Shown here one piece after another: positions 23,305-34,168 of a DNA stretch of 64,000 nt. The position numbers and the translations under genes were made by a program. Under the pieces are notes generated by a model. It made no database searches, was not told the DNA's origin, and saw nothing but the letters and a program-made list of their open reading frames with translations. The stretch is from Petunia secreta (taxonomy: Eukaryota > Streptophyta > Magnoliopsida > Solanales > Solanaceae). Location of the stretch: the NCBI GenBank assembly GCA_029990175.1, contig JARKIP010000033.1, positions 13,437,001-13,501,000 on the forward strand. Reading direction: 5' to 3'. Numbering within the stretch: the stretch's first letter is position 1; each line of letters opens with the position of its first letter.

Positions 23305-25310
23305 ATGTCGACAGAGGTTGTTGTTGATTCTTATGAGATCGGTTCTTCTACTACATGCAAGCGAGCTAAAAGGGAAATTTCTATTGTATGGAAAACTTTT
23401 GCTAAATTGCCTCGCAGCACTGATGGAAGGTTAAGAGCGCAATGTAAGATTTTAAAAAAAACTTTTCTAGCGGACTCTAAGGTTGGAACATCAACTATGA
23501 AGCGTCATATTATGGACAAACATATTTCAAATAACACAGAAGAGCATCAATCTGAACCAATTGATCAAGCTATGTATCGCGAGAAAATTTCCAAAGCCAT
23601 AGTTAAGCATAATTACCCTTTCAGTTTTGTAGAGCATCAAGGAAATAGAGACATTCATTTATTTTAAAATCCAACTATAAAGACCATATCGAGAAATACC
23701 GCTAGGTCAGATATGTTGAAGATGCACGGAAGAGAAAAAGAGTTCCTAAAAAATGAGATTGCAGCGATTCCAGGCAGAGTTTGCTTGACATCAGACATGT
23801 GGACTTCATTGGCATCTAACGGTTATATGTGTTTGACAGCACATTATGTTGATCTCAATTGGGTTCTTCAAAAGAGAGTCTTGATTTTTCGTCATGTGCC
23901 CCCTCCATATTCTGGTGCTGTTTTGGGTCCTTTGTTGATTGAGTATCTTAAATAATGGGGGATTGAAAAGAAAGTGTTTACACTTACTTTAGATAATGCT
24001 TCATGTAGCAATGGTGTGGTAGATACCCTGAAAGAGCATTTGTCTTTGATGAGCTTGTTAGTCTGTGATGGCAAGTTCTTTCATATTCGTTGTGCCAATC
24101 ACATCTTGAATTTAATTGTTAAAGAGGGCTTAGGGAAAGCTGATGCGGCTATTACAAAGATCAGAGAGGGTGTTAAACATATTAAGCATTCAGAAGGTAG
24201 AATATTAAAATTTGTTGAATGCATTAAGAATTTGGGGCTGCCTTGTTCAAAGAAGCTACGCCAAGATATGGTTGTCCGGTGGAATTCAACCTATCAAATG
24301 CTTGAAAGTGCTATTCTGTACAAACAAGCTTATATTCAGTATAAGTTGGTCGATCCGGAGTTCAAGCATAGTCTTATAGAAGAGGAATGGGAAAGGGTTG
24401 AGAAGATAGTTGAGTTTCTGAAGCCATTTTATGATATCACAGTTTTGTTTTCTGGAAGCAAGTATCCGACCTCCAATTTATATCTCCGAAATGTATGGAA
24501 GATTGAGAAGATGTTATTAGAAGAGAAAGTTGGTGGAGATCCAGTCATGAGCACGCTGGCTACTTTAATACTAAAGAAGTTTAGAAAATATTGGACGCCA
24601 TATAGTAATATTGTCTCTAGCCGTTATTCTTGACCCTCGATATAAGTTGAAGTTCGTGAAATTTTACTTTTCAAAAATTAATCCTGAGACTTTTGAAGCA
24701 AAGGTAAAGGTTATTGAAGAGAATCTACAACTTTTGTTTAAAGAGTACTATGTACCTTCAACCACAATTGTCTTACCGGATGAATATTCTTGTGGTGGTA
24801 GTAGTAGCAATGTGATGAGAGATGAACTTGATGAATTTGATGTTTTTGAGAGCCAAATGGAGTTAGGTACTGGTAAAACACAATTGGACTTGTACTTGGA
24901 GGAACCTATTCTTGATCGTAAAACTAATCCAAATTTGGAAGTACTTGGCTTTTGGAAGGATAATTGGCTAAGGTATCCCGATCTTTCATTGATGGCATGA
25001 GATGTTTTGAGTGTACCTATCACCACTGTTGCCTCGGAATCTGCCTTTAACATTGGAGGTCGTGTCATTGGAAAATTTGGGAGCTCTATTCTACCTGCTA
25101 ATGTTGAAGCGAAACTGTGTACTAGAAGATTGTGTACTAGAAGATTGGTTAAATGGACAAGAAGGTAATTAATCTTCCTAACATATTTTTGTATTCCATT
25201 GCTTCACTTTATTTTCTAATTTACTTATTTTGGATTTCTTTATTCTTTTAAGCTTGCGATGAATCCGACTCCGATGAAGATGAAATTGCTATAGACCTTC
25301 GGCCGTATCA
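23305..25310 (+). pseudogene. hAT transposase (zinc-finger BED, RICESLEEPER-like), broken
   Basis: Transposase binds the element ends and excises and inserts them through a DDE-type RNase H fold. The N-terminus has a nuclear-type KRAKRE patch and a BED finger whose second Cys seems lost (RAQCKILKKTF, then MKRHIMDKH). The core keeps LTSDMWTS and LDNASCSNG (acidic residues), HIRCANHILNLIV, VVRWNSTYQML and, near the C-terminus, TVASESAFNIGGRVI with the catalytic Glu and dimerisation region. Stops occur at 23665, 23953 and about 24998, with a frameshift near 24610-24630. A 15-bp duplication (GTGTACTAGAAGATT) lies at about 25116-25145. A GT at 25167 and AG at 25252 may bound an intron before an acidic tail near 25260. 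Confidence 0.87.
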
Positions 25311-25354
25311 TGCCAAACTCTCCTCAGTTTGATGGTATTATTCTCGTTCTGCTT

Positions 25355-25622
25355 GTTGACCTTATAAATGAAAGTGGCCATCAGGTACCTTAACTTCTTG
25401 TACTTGATTTCATTAGTATCATTTCTTTAGAGCTTGTAATGTCCATATTTTAATTGTTTTTGTGTGTAATTTGCAGCATGCAATAGCTTATGTTGAAGGA
25501 GACAAGTATTATGGAACTAAAGCAACTATTAATGTGTGGGAACAGTGACGCATGCACGTGAATGTCAGGTTAGCCCAGACCTCTATGGTGACAATAACAC
25601 AAGATTGTTTACTTATTGGACT
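25355..25622 (+). pseudogene. Captured neprosin/DUF239-like exon fragments inside the hAT
   Basis: A first piece ends GAAAGTGGCCATCAG with a GT donor at about 25385. After an intron-like stretch ending TTGCAG (25471-25476) the next exon encodes HAIAYVEGDKYYGTKATINVW, then, after an apparent deletion and frameshift, QVSPDLYGDNNTRLFTYWT, and stops at a GTAAGT donor (25623). These phrases are characteristic of the neprosin (DUF239) domain of plant secreted proteins, where a longer segment separates them. A fragment only; the splice signals argue for capture from genomic DNA. Assignment is from recalled family wording. Confidence 0.75.
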
Positions 25623-26859
25623 GTAAGTTTCTTATTTCTGCCTATCTTTACCTGTTAAGTTTATGCGTAACAACTGCATTAAAACATTAAAAACGTCTAA
25701 AAGGAATGTCCACTTGGATATTGGATGTTCCTGATTGTTCAATTATTTTAGGAGCTATTGATAATAACTGGAATGATGATGAATTACAGAAAAGTAGCCA
25801 ATTTACCTCCTTAATTGTTTCATTTTTCGTATGGCAATCCAGGAAATCACGAGTGGTAGGAGAAATTCTAGTTTATGCCAACTCGACTAAAGATCAGGAT
25901 GTTTTTACTTATACCATTCAATGTAGAATCCATGCCTTTGTTGCTCTCTTAATGTTAAATAACTTTGTACTTTGCTCTGTTCTTAATGAAGTATAAAGTT
26001 TGAACCTTTCTGATGGTCTTTGGCTGTTACCCCTTTTGTAATTAGTATCCTATCTAGTGTAAATCCTGGAGCTTTGTTAGCTAATTTGATTTGGCCATCT
26101 TTAATTGCTAAACACTTCCCATATATCTAAAAATAAGAACAGAGAATGGGAAAGTCTATATTTTTCCCAATCTCATTATAGTTAAGTATGAAGTAAGTTC
26201 AACCACCATCTCCAGTAGTCCTTCATTTAAGATGTTAATGTCTAGGACTTTTTCGTATGCTTGCATTCATCTTATATGTGACTGAAGCATAGTGATGCCG
26301 AACTTCTGATTTTCTTTCTCCAATATTGACATCATTGTTTTTCTTTACTGGAATTTTGTGGAACTACTTTATATTTTTGTTATTTATCCTAAAAGGAGTG
26401 GAAATACCCAACTTTGGGATTGAGTCATGGTTAGTCGATATTTATCCAATACTAGACCAGAAATTAACTAAGTCAATTCTGATAATCTTAACTAGGTCAT
26501 ATTATTTTAGAAAGAGGTAGTAAATTAGAAAATTTTCTGCTCTACATTGTCCGCTTATGAATAGGTATGCAGGGAGCTGCTTCGCATCTTTTACTATGTC
26601 TTTACTTTAGTCACTAAGAGAATATCTTGGTGGTTATGGTGAAGTTTCTGCAGATAACTTATATCTTGTGCCTTATGCAAGTTACACACAAATTGTCAAG
26701 TTTTAATTGTTGCTTTCATTTTAGGCATAGTGTACAGGAGTAATAACCAGTCTGTTCACAATAGTTCTATGGATTGAACCTACTAATACAGAAAACATGA
26801 TAACCATGTTTAAGTCCCAATTTGTAGAATAACATGCTATTCTTGCTTCTACACAACAG
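25623..26859 (+). other. hAT interior, intron-like or captured non-coding DNA
   Basis: AT-rich sequence between the two captured exon fragments. No protein family recognised; the open frame at about 25706-25996 has no recognisable motif. Part may be intron sequence captured with the flanking exons. Confidence 0.4.
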
Positions 26860-27072
26860 GGCCACAAAGAGTGGGTGACAGAAGTCAATGTTCTTGGAGT
26901 GGCAGAACACAGAAACCTCGTCAAATTAGTTGGTTAATGCGTCGAAGATGATGAGAGAGGAATCCATCGGCTTTTGGTGTATGAAACGCCTCTCTCCTGG
27001 GCAATGAGGTTAAAGATAGCCCAAGATGCTTCTCGTGGCTTAACATATCTACATGAGGAAATGGATGTTCAG
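26860..27072 (+). pseudogene. Captured receptor-like cytoplasmic kinase exon inside the hAT
   Basis: Exactly 71 codons between an ACAACAG acceptor (ending 26859) and a GTACTT donor (27073). The frame reads GHKEWVTEVNVLG, EHRNLVKLVG, a TAA where Tyr is expected before CVEDDERG, then RLLVYE joined directly to TPLSWAMRLKIAQDASRG and LTYLHEEMDVQ. This is the N-lobe to alphaE part of a plant RLCK (PBL/PCRK-like) kinase. A segment of about 15-17 residues expected between VYE and TPL is missing. No ATP-binding loop, catalytic HRD/HxD or DFG part is present. Fragment captured with its intron borders. Confidence 0.82.
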
Positions 27073-28475
27073 GTACTTTTGCCAATATATGTGTAGATGT
27101 CTAGCTAACCAGGCACTTCAGCCCCTTGTGTCTTTTGTTTTGTTAGCTCAGGTTGTAAATGTCTTGCTATATTACAAAATTTTGTTCTGAACTTCAAATC
27201 TGCTCCAAAATCTTCTGGTAGAGCTATTACTTGAATTATAATATCTAAATAATTGTAATTCCTGGGATTAGATCTCCTTTGTGGTCTTGGTGATGCTGTT
27301 TTTCTAATCTGACCAGTCATTGAGTTCATTCTTCATTGAGTGAATTATTTTAGTCATTAAACTAGTCTGCGTCCTTCTTATGCCCCTTCGTGAAGAAATT
27401 TCTTTCTTGCTCATTAATATATTACACATACAGATATACGTGTGTGGGGGGGGGGGGGGGGGAGAGATACTTAAAGTTAACAGTGGAGGAGAGTAGTTTG
27501 CAAAGTAGTTTAAAGAAGACTATTGACTGTCTATTCCTTTACTGCAAATAGAAGGTCTCTTCCTACGGTATTATGCTTTTATACATATCGCATGGATTGT
27601 CTTACTAAAATGATATGTCTTGTGGATTATGTTTGTGTACACTAATCATAATGAATATGGGCATGTGTTTGGAATGAACAATGGGAATATGTTGCTCTCT
27701 AGGAAATGCCTTTTTTTATAGGAGAGATATAACCTGGTTTGCAAAGGGAGATCCCTCTGAGTCTTCACAAACTGAACTAAATTTCCTTTTCTTTTTGCGG
27801 TATATCGTTGCAATCATTTATTCTCACAATTATTTTATACGTTCTTGTATTGCACAACTTGTTAGTACTGTATCTTTTTTCTGGCCTGATATCTCAATTT
27901 AGTCTGTTATTTTTTGCAGCAGAGAACAGAAAGAGCAGAAGAAAGAGACAGGCAGTGGTACTCATTGATGGGATTGATGGCCTATTGTTTTACTTCCTAC
28001 TTCCATAGTTTAGTATAAAATTTTAAGAAAATTTTAAGAAAGACTATGTATCCTACTTTCACAGTGTAAACATTATCAAAGATTTATCTAATTCAATTGA
28101 CATGTATAATTATATGATTGAGTCGTGAAATTTTTATTCATGGTGTATTTTATTTATTGTTTCTTTTGGAGAGAAATCTAGAAAATAATTCTTGGTACAT
28201 CGTTTGAAATAAGATATGTACTTAATTAGCAAATGTTTAATGATGAAGTCACTAAGGTTAAAAGTTTTGTTTAAGGCATTATTTGGTGACAATTTTCATT
28301 GTATTTAGGAAAGGATTTTCTTTAGTCAAGAAAAATATGGGTTACCCATATTACCTTCCACCCAACCCATTTTCAACCCATCTTGAAAATGGGTGGGTTG
28401 GGTTCTAACCCATATTTTCTCAGCCCATTTAAAACCCACCCAAACCCAACCCAACCCACCCATTTGCCAGCTCTT
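27073..28475 (+). other. hAT 3' part: intron-like DNA, poly-G run and subterminal repeats
   Basis: Begins with the donor of the kinase fragment. It includes a run of 17 G at 27446-27462 after a TGTGTG stretch. 27680-28010 has weakly coding-like stretches with no family recognised. 28335-28460 holds subterminal CCCACCC/GGGTGGG repeats leading to the right inverted end. Confidence 0.55.
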
Positions 28476-28482
28476 ATGTAAT
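28476..28482. repeat. Right target duplication of the hAT element (ATGTAAT)
   Basis: Matches 22709-22715; the Ogre-2 LTR resumes with ACTCCTGTTAG, as at 51192 in the 3' LTR. Confidence 0.82.
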
Positions 28483-28960
28483 ACTCCTGTTAGTTGCTGA
28501 CCCTGTTTTGATATAATGGCATGAAAGTTCTTTTAAAGCTTTGGTCTAAATTGAATATTTGGTTTTCTTAGTCTCTATATTTAACTGAGTTATGAAAGAC
28601 TTATGCTAAATTGCCTAAACTTTTGAATGGCACGTTGTCTGACGTTTCCTTCTTTGGTATTTCGAAATTTTGTTTGATGGCAAAAAGATCACCTTTGATA
28701 TGTTATGGCCATATGTTAAAATCAATGTCTATTTCGTTCATTTTGTGAAACTCATTATATAAGATCTCTAAGCTTTTATTTGGCTGATTATATTGCTTCA
28801 GTTTTAGTTATATTACAAATTATTTCCACGAACAACTCTTGAGGTACTACTAATCTTTATCTCTCTGTTATTTTGCATAAACACACACTCTGGGAGGATG
28901 AGCTTGAACTAGAAGCTTAGCCGGCCCAATCAATTGGGCCTCTACTAGATTGTTGTATCT

Positions 28961-30404
28961 CAAAAAATTTCACCTAGTGCCCTCAATAAGACATGGTCTT
29001 ACCTAATTGCCCCCACTTATAAATATTTTAAGTAAATGCCCTCCTCATCATACCCCCTATGAAAGGACTATTTTGCCCCCAACTTGTGTTAATTCACGCT
29101 GAAGGTTTCTTTCTCTCTTTCCCCATTCCTGGCCTCCTTCTTTCTTCTTTGTGTGGTCCCTAACTTGTTTAATTCACGGTGAAATATTTCCTTTTCTCTT
29201 TCCCCATTCCTAGCCTCCTTCTTTCTTCTTTGTGTGCTAGAAATTTGGGATTTTTTTTCTTGTGTTTGCTTGATTCCAGTGATTTGAAGGTTTTTATTGC
29301 CTATGGTTATTAGATATTCATGTTTTGCATAGAACTTAAAATCTTGACCATGGCCAAGAGTTGCATAGACTTTCTCTGCAAGTTTCTTATTGCGGTAGAG
29401 TTTAAAGTCTTGGCTATTGCCAATACTTATAGAGATGTTCTGTGTAAGTTGTCGCTTCCACCAGAACTTAGAGTCTTGGCTATTTAAAGAGTTGCAGAGA
29501 CTTTGTCTCCAACTTATTCACTACAGTAGAGGTAGAAGTCTTGGCAACTGTCAATACTCTTAGACTCTTTTAGTGTAAGGTCCCTCTTGCCAGAACTTAA
29601 AGTCTTGGCTATTGCCAAGAGTTGTAGAGATTTTGTCTCCAACTTGTTCACTGCAGTAGAGATAGAAGTCTTGGCAATTGCCAATACTCTTAGAGATTTT
29701 TAGTGTAAGGTCCCCCTTGCCAGAACTTAAAGTCTTGGCTATTTCCAAGAATTGCAGAGAAAGTCTCTGCAATTTTTGCATTGCTATATAGGTAAAAGTC
29801 TTGGCAATTGCCAATACTTGCAAAGACTATTTGTACAAGTTGCTCCTTCCACTAGAGTTTAAAGTTCTGACAATTGTCAATACTTGCAGAGACTATTTGT
29901 ACAAGTTTCCCCTTCCGTTGGAATTTGAAGTGTTGGTTATTAGCAATAGTTGTAGAGACTTTTTCTGTAGTTGTAGAGACCATGGCAACAGGGCTTAAAG
30001 TCTTGGCAATAGGCAAGAAGTCTCTACACAGCCTCCCATTGCAGTAGAGTTTAAAGTCTTGGCTATTGCCAATACTTTAAATATTTTTCAATCTTTGCAG
30101 CAGAACTTAAACTCTTGGCAATAGTTGCAGAGAACTTTACCATTGCAACGTGAAGAAATCTTACGTTGAATCTTTTCTTGAACAAAGCAATCTGTAAAAG
30201 GAATGAGGTTTTATGGTTTTCTTGATAGCGTGAATGGAGAAAAGGAAGGGGAGGGACTGGGGCGCGTCTTTTTACTGATTTGTAGGGGTGTTTTGGTCTG
30301 AAAAAGTTTCATTAAACTAATGAGGGTATTTTTGCTAAACATCTGTTAGTGAGGGTATTTTGGCAAACCAAAGCTTCCCGTGTCATATTTTTGCAAATGT
30401 CCAA
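28961..30404. mobile_element. Unclassified 1.44-kb insertion in the Ogre-2 5' LTR
   Basis: The 3' LTR reads continuously from TTGTATCT to ATCATTCCAG (about 51668), whereas the 5' LTR has about 1444 extra bp there. The insert begins CAAAAAATTTCACCTAGTG and ends TTTGCAAATGTCCAA. Near the ends, TGAGGGCACTAGGTGAAA (inverted at left) and TGAGGGTATTTTGGCAAA (right) look like weak inverted repeats. It holds a 77-bp direct duplication (about 29082-29237) and a minisatellite. I found no clear target duplication, no CTRR Helitron end and no ORF, so class is undetermined. Confidence 0.6.
29330..30150. repeat. ~65-bp minisatellite with an internal palindrome (about 13 copies)
   Basis: Units carry AAAGTCTTGGCTATTGCCAA followed by GCAGAGACTTTNTCTGCAAGTT-like sequence. 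TCTTGGC words occur near 29408, 29475, 29542, 29604, 29670, 29738, 29799, 30002, 30058 and 30115, with degenerate copies between. TCTTGGCAATTGCCAAGA-type cores are self-complementary. Confidence 0.8.
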
Positions 30405-31349
30405 ATCATTCCAGCCATCGTCAAAAGTTTCCTTTGCGTCATTCAGCCCTCTTTTGTGCGCCTTCAGCTTATAGCCTCTGTCCGGGTTCTAATTTTCAAA
30501 CTCATCTCTTTATCTCATTTGTTAGTTAGATGATTTGTAGATTTGTAATTGCACAATTTATTTATGAATAAGTATTTCAATGATTGAGTTATTTATCTAC
30601 TTTATGGTCAACATTTTTATTTTGAAATTGTTATTTAATTTATTGCAAATCAAGGTCATTTATGCAAATGCGTGTGAATTTAATAAATTTTCAAAACTAC
30701 GCCTAATAAATGACTATAAGAAAAGACTTCTATCTTATTGATACAAAGTACTTTCTTTAAAAGATCGAAATTTATAATGAAGTTTTAATTAACTTTTAAA
30801 TGTCCCGAAACGACTTATGGTGAGATACTTACCGTATAAGCAAGTACCATTTGTGTATTTACCCTATATGAGTTGGCAAAGAAATTAGGACGATCAAATC
30901 GTTCTTTTTCAAAAGAAAATGCACCTTCATTTATTTTACTTTTATTTATTTTTTTAAGACAAGTAAAGCTTTTTTAAATAAATTGTAAATTTTTTAAAAA
31001 CTTGCTAAATTTAATTAGTTGAATTAATTAATGGTTCAATTAATTATTTTTAAAAAAGCCAATAAATAGCACTTGTAAATTAATTTGAAAACCTGTTGGA
31101 TTAACCGTATTTTACGGAATTTCGAAAGTGCCTTAAAACTTCCTTTCAAAATTAACAAAACCTCTTACTTAGAATCTCTGAAAGACTGCCTTTTCTAAAA
31201 ATAGAGTTTTTTGCACGCATTTGTTTATTTTGGTTCCCTGTCTTTTCTTAAATTGGGTGGTGACTCAAAACACTCCAAAAGAGTTAGTCCATTCAGTTGA
31301 TATTCCTAAATTTAGCCCTTTGTGATTATTTTTTTAGGGTTCAACAGCA

Positions 31350-31367
31350 TGGCGGCTCTGATGGGGA
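31350..31367 (+). other. Primer-binding site of Ogre-2
   Basis: TGGCGGCTCTGATGGGGA, 3 nt after the LTR end, comparable with the Ogre-1 site TGGCAACTCCGCTGGGGA. tRNA-Arg priming is known for Ogre elements; identity here is by analogy. Confidence 0.75.
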
Positions 31368-31414
31368 GCAATAAAGGTTTTGACCATAAAGGTTTCAAAT
31401 TATTTGCAACTAGC

Positions 31415-31419
31415 ATGTC
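31415..31419. repeat. Left target-site duplication of the Sirevirus element (ATGTC)
   Basis: ATGTC precedes TGTTAGCTTGG and recurs at 41259-41263. Confidence 0.95.
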
Positions 31420-32225
31420 TGTTAGCTTGGATAAGCTTGGAGTTTTGACTGATGATTGAGGATTCAAAGGACCTGTTCCTTTGAATCACTGCAACAGAAT
31501 AGATAATTCATGCAAAATCGTTTAAGTTGAGATATTATTAATTATCCTAATACTAATGTTTATCTTGATAATTATGTAGGTCTAAACGGATACGAAAAGA
31601 TTGCATAAACAAAGGATAGAGGATAGAAGATCCGGATTCTAAAGAGTAGAATCCAATTAGGACTCAAACTCAAGGGAGCTTTGGAGTTCTAATTGCTCAA
31701 GACTTCTTGGCTGTTGGAGCTATAAAACGTGGAGCATATCAGCCATAGAAGTGTGCACAAATACAGAGAGCATCGAGCGAAAGCTTAAAAGAGTCATTAG
31801 CTTATTTGTGTAATCAGTTAGCTACAGTAGAACTAAGTTAGAACCTGTTCCTTAGATTGAATCTTGTAAAAGTTCAAGTCTTAGTTCAACTGTAGTAAGC
31901 AATAATCGAGTTGTAAACTTTCTGGTTCAAGTCGTGGACTTGACACAACTTCACTGATCGTGAGAAAGATCACTAAAGGATTAGAGTTAGTCCTAGGTTA
32001 GTAAGAGTGAGTCTTGTAACCAAGTGGGTCTTTTTACATAGTGAAGTTGAAATCCTACTTGAGAAGTAGGTCGTGGTTTTTTGATCCCGAGTCAAGGGGT
32101 TTTTCCACGCTAATATCTGGTGTTCAATTACTTACAGTTTTAATTCCGCATATCGTATAGTAAAGGAACACATTTTAAGGAACTGGTCCTTAAAACAGTA
32201 AAGTGGTGTATCGTGGGAAATAAAA
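31420..32225 (+). repeat. 5' LTR of the Sirevirus element
   Basis: 806 bp starting TGTTAGCTTGG; the terminal CA of the 3' LTR is AA here. It contains palindromes centred at about 31474 (11-bp arms around CCTGT) and 32184 (9-bp arms around ACTGG). Confidence 0.9.
31721..31727 (+). promoter_or_regulatory. TATA box of the Sirevirus LTR
   Basis: TATAAAA in GGAGCTATAAAACGTGGAGC, conserved at 40754-40760 in the 3' LTR. Confidence 0.7.
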
Positions 32226-32227
32226 AT

Positions 32228-32238
32228 TGGTATCAGAG
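32228..32238 (+). other. Primer-binding site, initiator tRNA-Met
   Basis: TGGTATCAGAG, the standard plant copia primer site, 2 nt after the LTR. Confidence 0.93.
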
Positions 32239-32270
32239 TTATCCTTGAAAAGGCTAACACCTAGGATTAG

Positions 32271-34161
32271 ATGAGTACATCACGAGAGAACAGTGAGGGT
32301 CAGTCAATGGTTAGAGCTCCTTATTTCAATGGGAAATACTATTCATGGTGGAAAGAAAGAATGCGTGATCACCTTCAAGCAGAGGACTATGAATTGTGGG
32401 ATATAGTAACTGAAGGTCCCATGATCCCAATGAAGAAGGATGCTGAGGGAAACGATGTTCCCAAAACCAGGAAGGAATGCAATGCTGAAGACATAAAGCA
32501 ATGGGAAAAGAATGCAAAAGCTAGGAAGTGGCTTGTTGGTGGACTTAGTCCTGACGAATGCACTAGAATCAGAGGGTATGCCACTGCAAAGGAGATTTGG
32601 GATGCTCTACAAGTTGCACACGAAGGAACAAGTCAGGTAAAAAGGTCCAAAGGTACACTTCTTTATGCTGAATATGAAAGTTTTAAAATGAAAGAAGAAG
32701 AGTCAATCTCTGAAATATATACTAGATTTAATGCCATTGCTTCTGAACTTATCTCTTTGGGAAGGGTTTTAACTGTGGAAGATAGAGTAGAAAAGATTCT
32801 AACTAGGGTTCTTCCAGATTCTTGGGATATCAAAGCTTGTGCTATCATAGAAAGCAAAGATTTAACCACTCTATCCTTAGATGAGCTTATAGGCAATTTA
32901 AAGACTTATGAACTAAGGAAAAAGGTTAAAAACATAGGAGTACCAGTTAAAACTGAACCTAACCTAGCCTTGACTGCTGCTGATAAGATTATTGATGATA
33001 AGGACCTGGTCCTTATTGCTAAAAGTGTTCAGAAATATTTGATTAAGAAAAAGGCAATTAGTGGACAGGGTAGGTCTACTAACATGAAACAGGCTGGAGA
33101 ATGCCACAAATGTGGAAGCTCGGAGCACTACATCAGCAAATGTCCAATTATGGAAGGAGAATGGAGGAAGAGATTCATTGAGGAAAGGAAAAAGGCTAGG
33201 GAACAGGTCCATAAGAAAAGTCGAAATCCCAAAGCAATGGTTGCAGGATGGCAAGACAGTGAAGACGAAATAACTGATGATGATCTGGATGAGGATCTTG
33301 CTCTAATGGCTCTTGGAGATTCAGAAAATGAAGAAGATGCTGAGGTATTTGTTTCTAAACTCAAAGAAGATGTAAAAAGCATGTCTAGAGAAAAATTGGT
33401 TAAAGTATTCCATATTGTGCTAAATGAATTTAAATCTAAAGGGATAGCAATCATCAAGTGCATGATAAAATTGACTGTTTAGAAGCAGAATGCAAAGAGG
33501 AAGTAATTAAAAATAATTTTCTGGAAAGGAAGATTAGCATGCTTGAGGAACAGGTCCTCACACTTGAATCAACTGCTCAGGAATTAGAAAATATTAAAAT
33601 AGTTGAAAAAGGTAAAGGTATTGCTAATTCTCATCAGATCATTGCTGAAGAGAAACTGAAAGTCACAGTTGATGAACTGTGTAAAAAAGATGAGAAGATA
33701 AGATCTTTAGAAGAAGACTTGGTTAAAACAAAAATGGAACTAAGAAAAACTGTAGAATGGAACAAGTCTTCTGAAGCACTAGAATGGTTACAGGAAAATC
33801 ATAGTAGTAACAGGAAAGGTATTGGATTCATGAAAGCACAGAGTTCATCCAAATGGGATCCAAAGAGTAAGTACTTATCACTTCCTAAAAACTGGCTATG
33901 CACTAATTGTGGGAACACTGGTCACCGAAAAGAAAATTGTCAATCTTTAAAAAGGGCTGCCAGAGGAACAGGTCCTATAAACTTGTTCAAAATTCTGTGA
34001 AACAAAAGAATAGGTCCTATAAACCTGTGCAACATTCTGTAAAAAGGGAAACTGTTTACACAAAGAAACCATTACCATTCTGGGCTAGGAGAGATCTGAT
34101 TCATCCTTTTTCTAAAGGAAAGGAACCCAAACTAGTTTGGGTTCTTAAAATTAACCCCTAG
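32271..34161 (+). pseudogene. Sirevirus Gag, frameshifted
   Basis: Gag forms the virus-like particle and packages RNA. The start at 32271 (MSTSRENSEG) fits position and the next features: YFNGKYYSWWKERMRDHL opens the UBN2/DUF4219-type domain, then CNAEDIKQWEKNAKA, EIWDALQVAHEGTSQVK and FKMKEEESISEIYTRF. A first zinc knuckle is CHKCGSSEHYISKCP (about residue 281). The first frame ends at 33480-33482. The sequence continues in another frame from about 33458 with a Glu/Lys coiled-coil-like stretch and a second knuckle CTNCGNTGHRKENC (33897-33938), then shifts again and ends WVLKINP with TAG at 34159-34161. A double-knuckle Gag with coiled coil is usual for Sireviruses. Confidence 0.9.
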
Positions 34162-34168
34162 TTTTCTT

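Larger units (their letters stand above)
22716..28475 (+). mobile_element. hAT DNA transposon carrying captured gene fragments
   Basis: 5760 bp present in the 5' LTR of Ogre-2 and absent from the 3' LTR. The left end begins TAGTGCTGGCAAAACCC and the right end, inverted, reads AAGAGCTGGCAAATGGG, the TAGNGCTGGCAAA-type termini of plant hAT elements. Both subterminal regions are rich in direct or inverted AACCCACC/GGGTTGG words (22750-22860, 28335-28460). Inside are a BED/RICESLEEPER-like transposase remnant (23305 to about 25310) and, downstream, exon-like fragments of unrelated host genes with splice sites. Stops in every coding part mean it cannot move by itself now. Confidence 0.9.
20120..31346 (+). 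repeat. 5' LTR of Ogre-2 (interrupted)
   Basis: Native blocks are 20120-22715, 28483-28960 and 30405-31346, matching 46068-46973 plus 49538-51188, 51189-51668 and 51669-52658 of the 3' LTR. The first block lacks 8 nt (CTAATTTT) after TGTTGACAC. Insertions are the hAT at 22716 and an unclassified element at 28961. No coding potential is recognised in the native LTR; the G/T-rich block 21330-22250 is present in both LTRs. Confidence 0.88.

Noticed and set aside
26860..27072. A functional kinase gene
   Set aside because: Only one exon-like piece without ATP loop or catalytic loop, with an in-frame stop and an internal deletion, lying inside a hAT element.
28961..30404. Helitron or MULE identity for the 1.44-kb insert
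   Set aside because: No CTRR end with hairpin and no 9-bp duplication could be shown; end similarity is weak.
31350..31367. tRNA gene fragments at the primer-binding sites
   Set aside because: Only the 18-nt complement of a tRNA 3' end is present, in the position expected for a primer site; no cloverleaf or internal promoter boxes seen.
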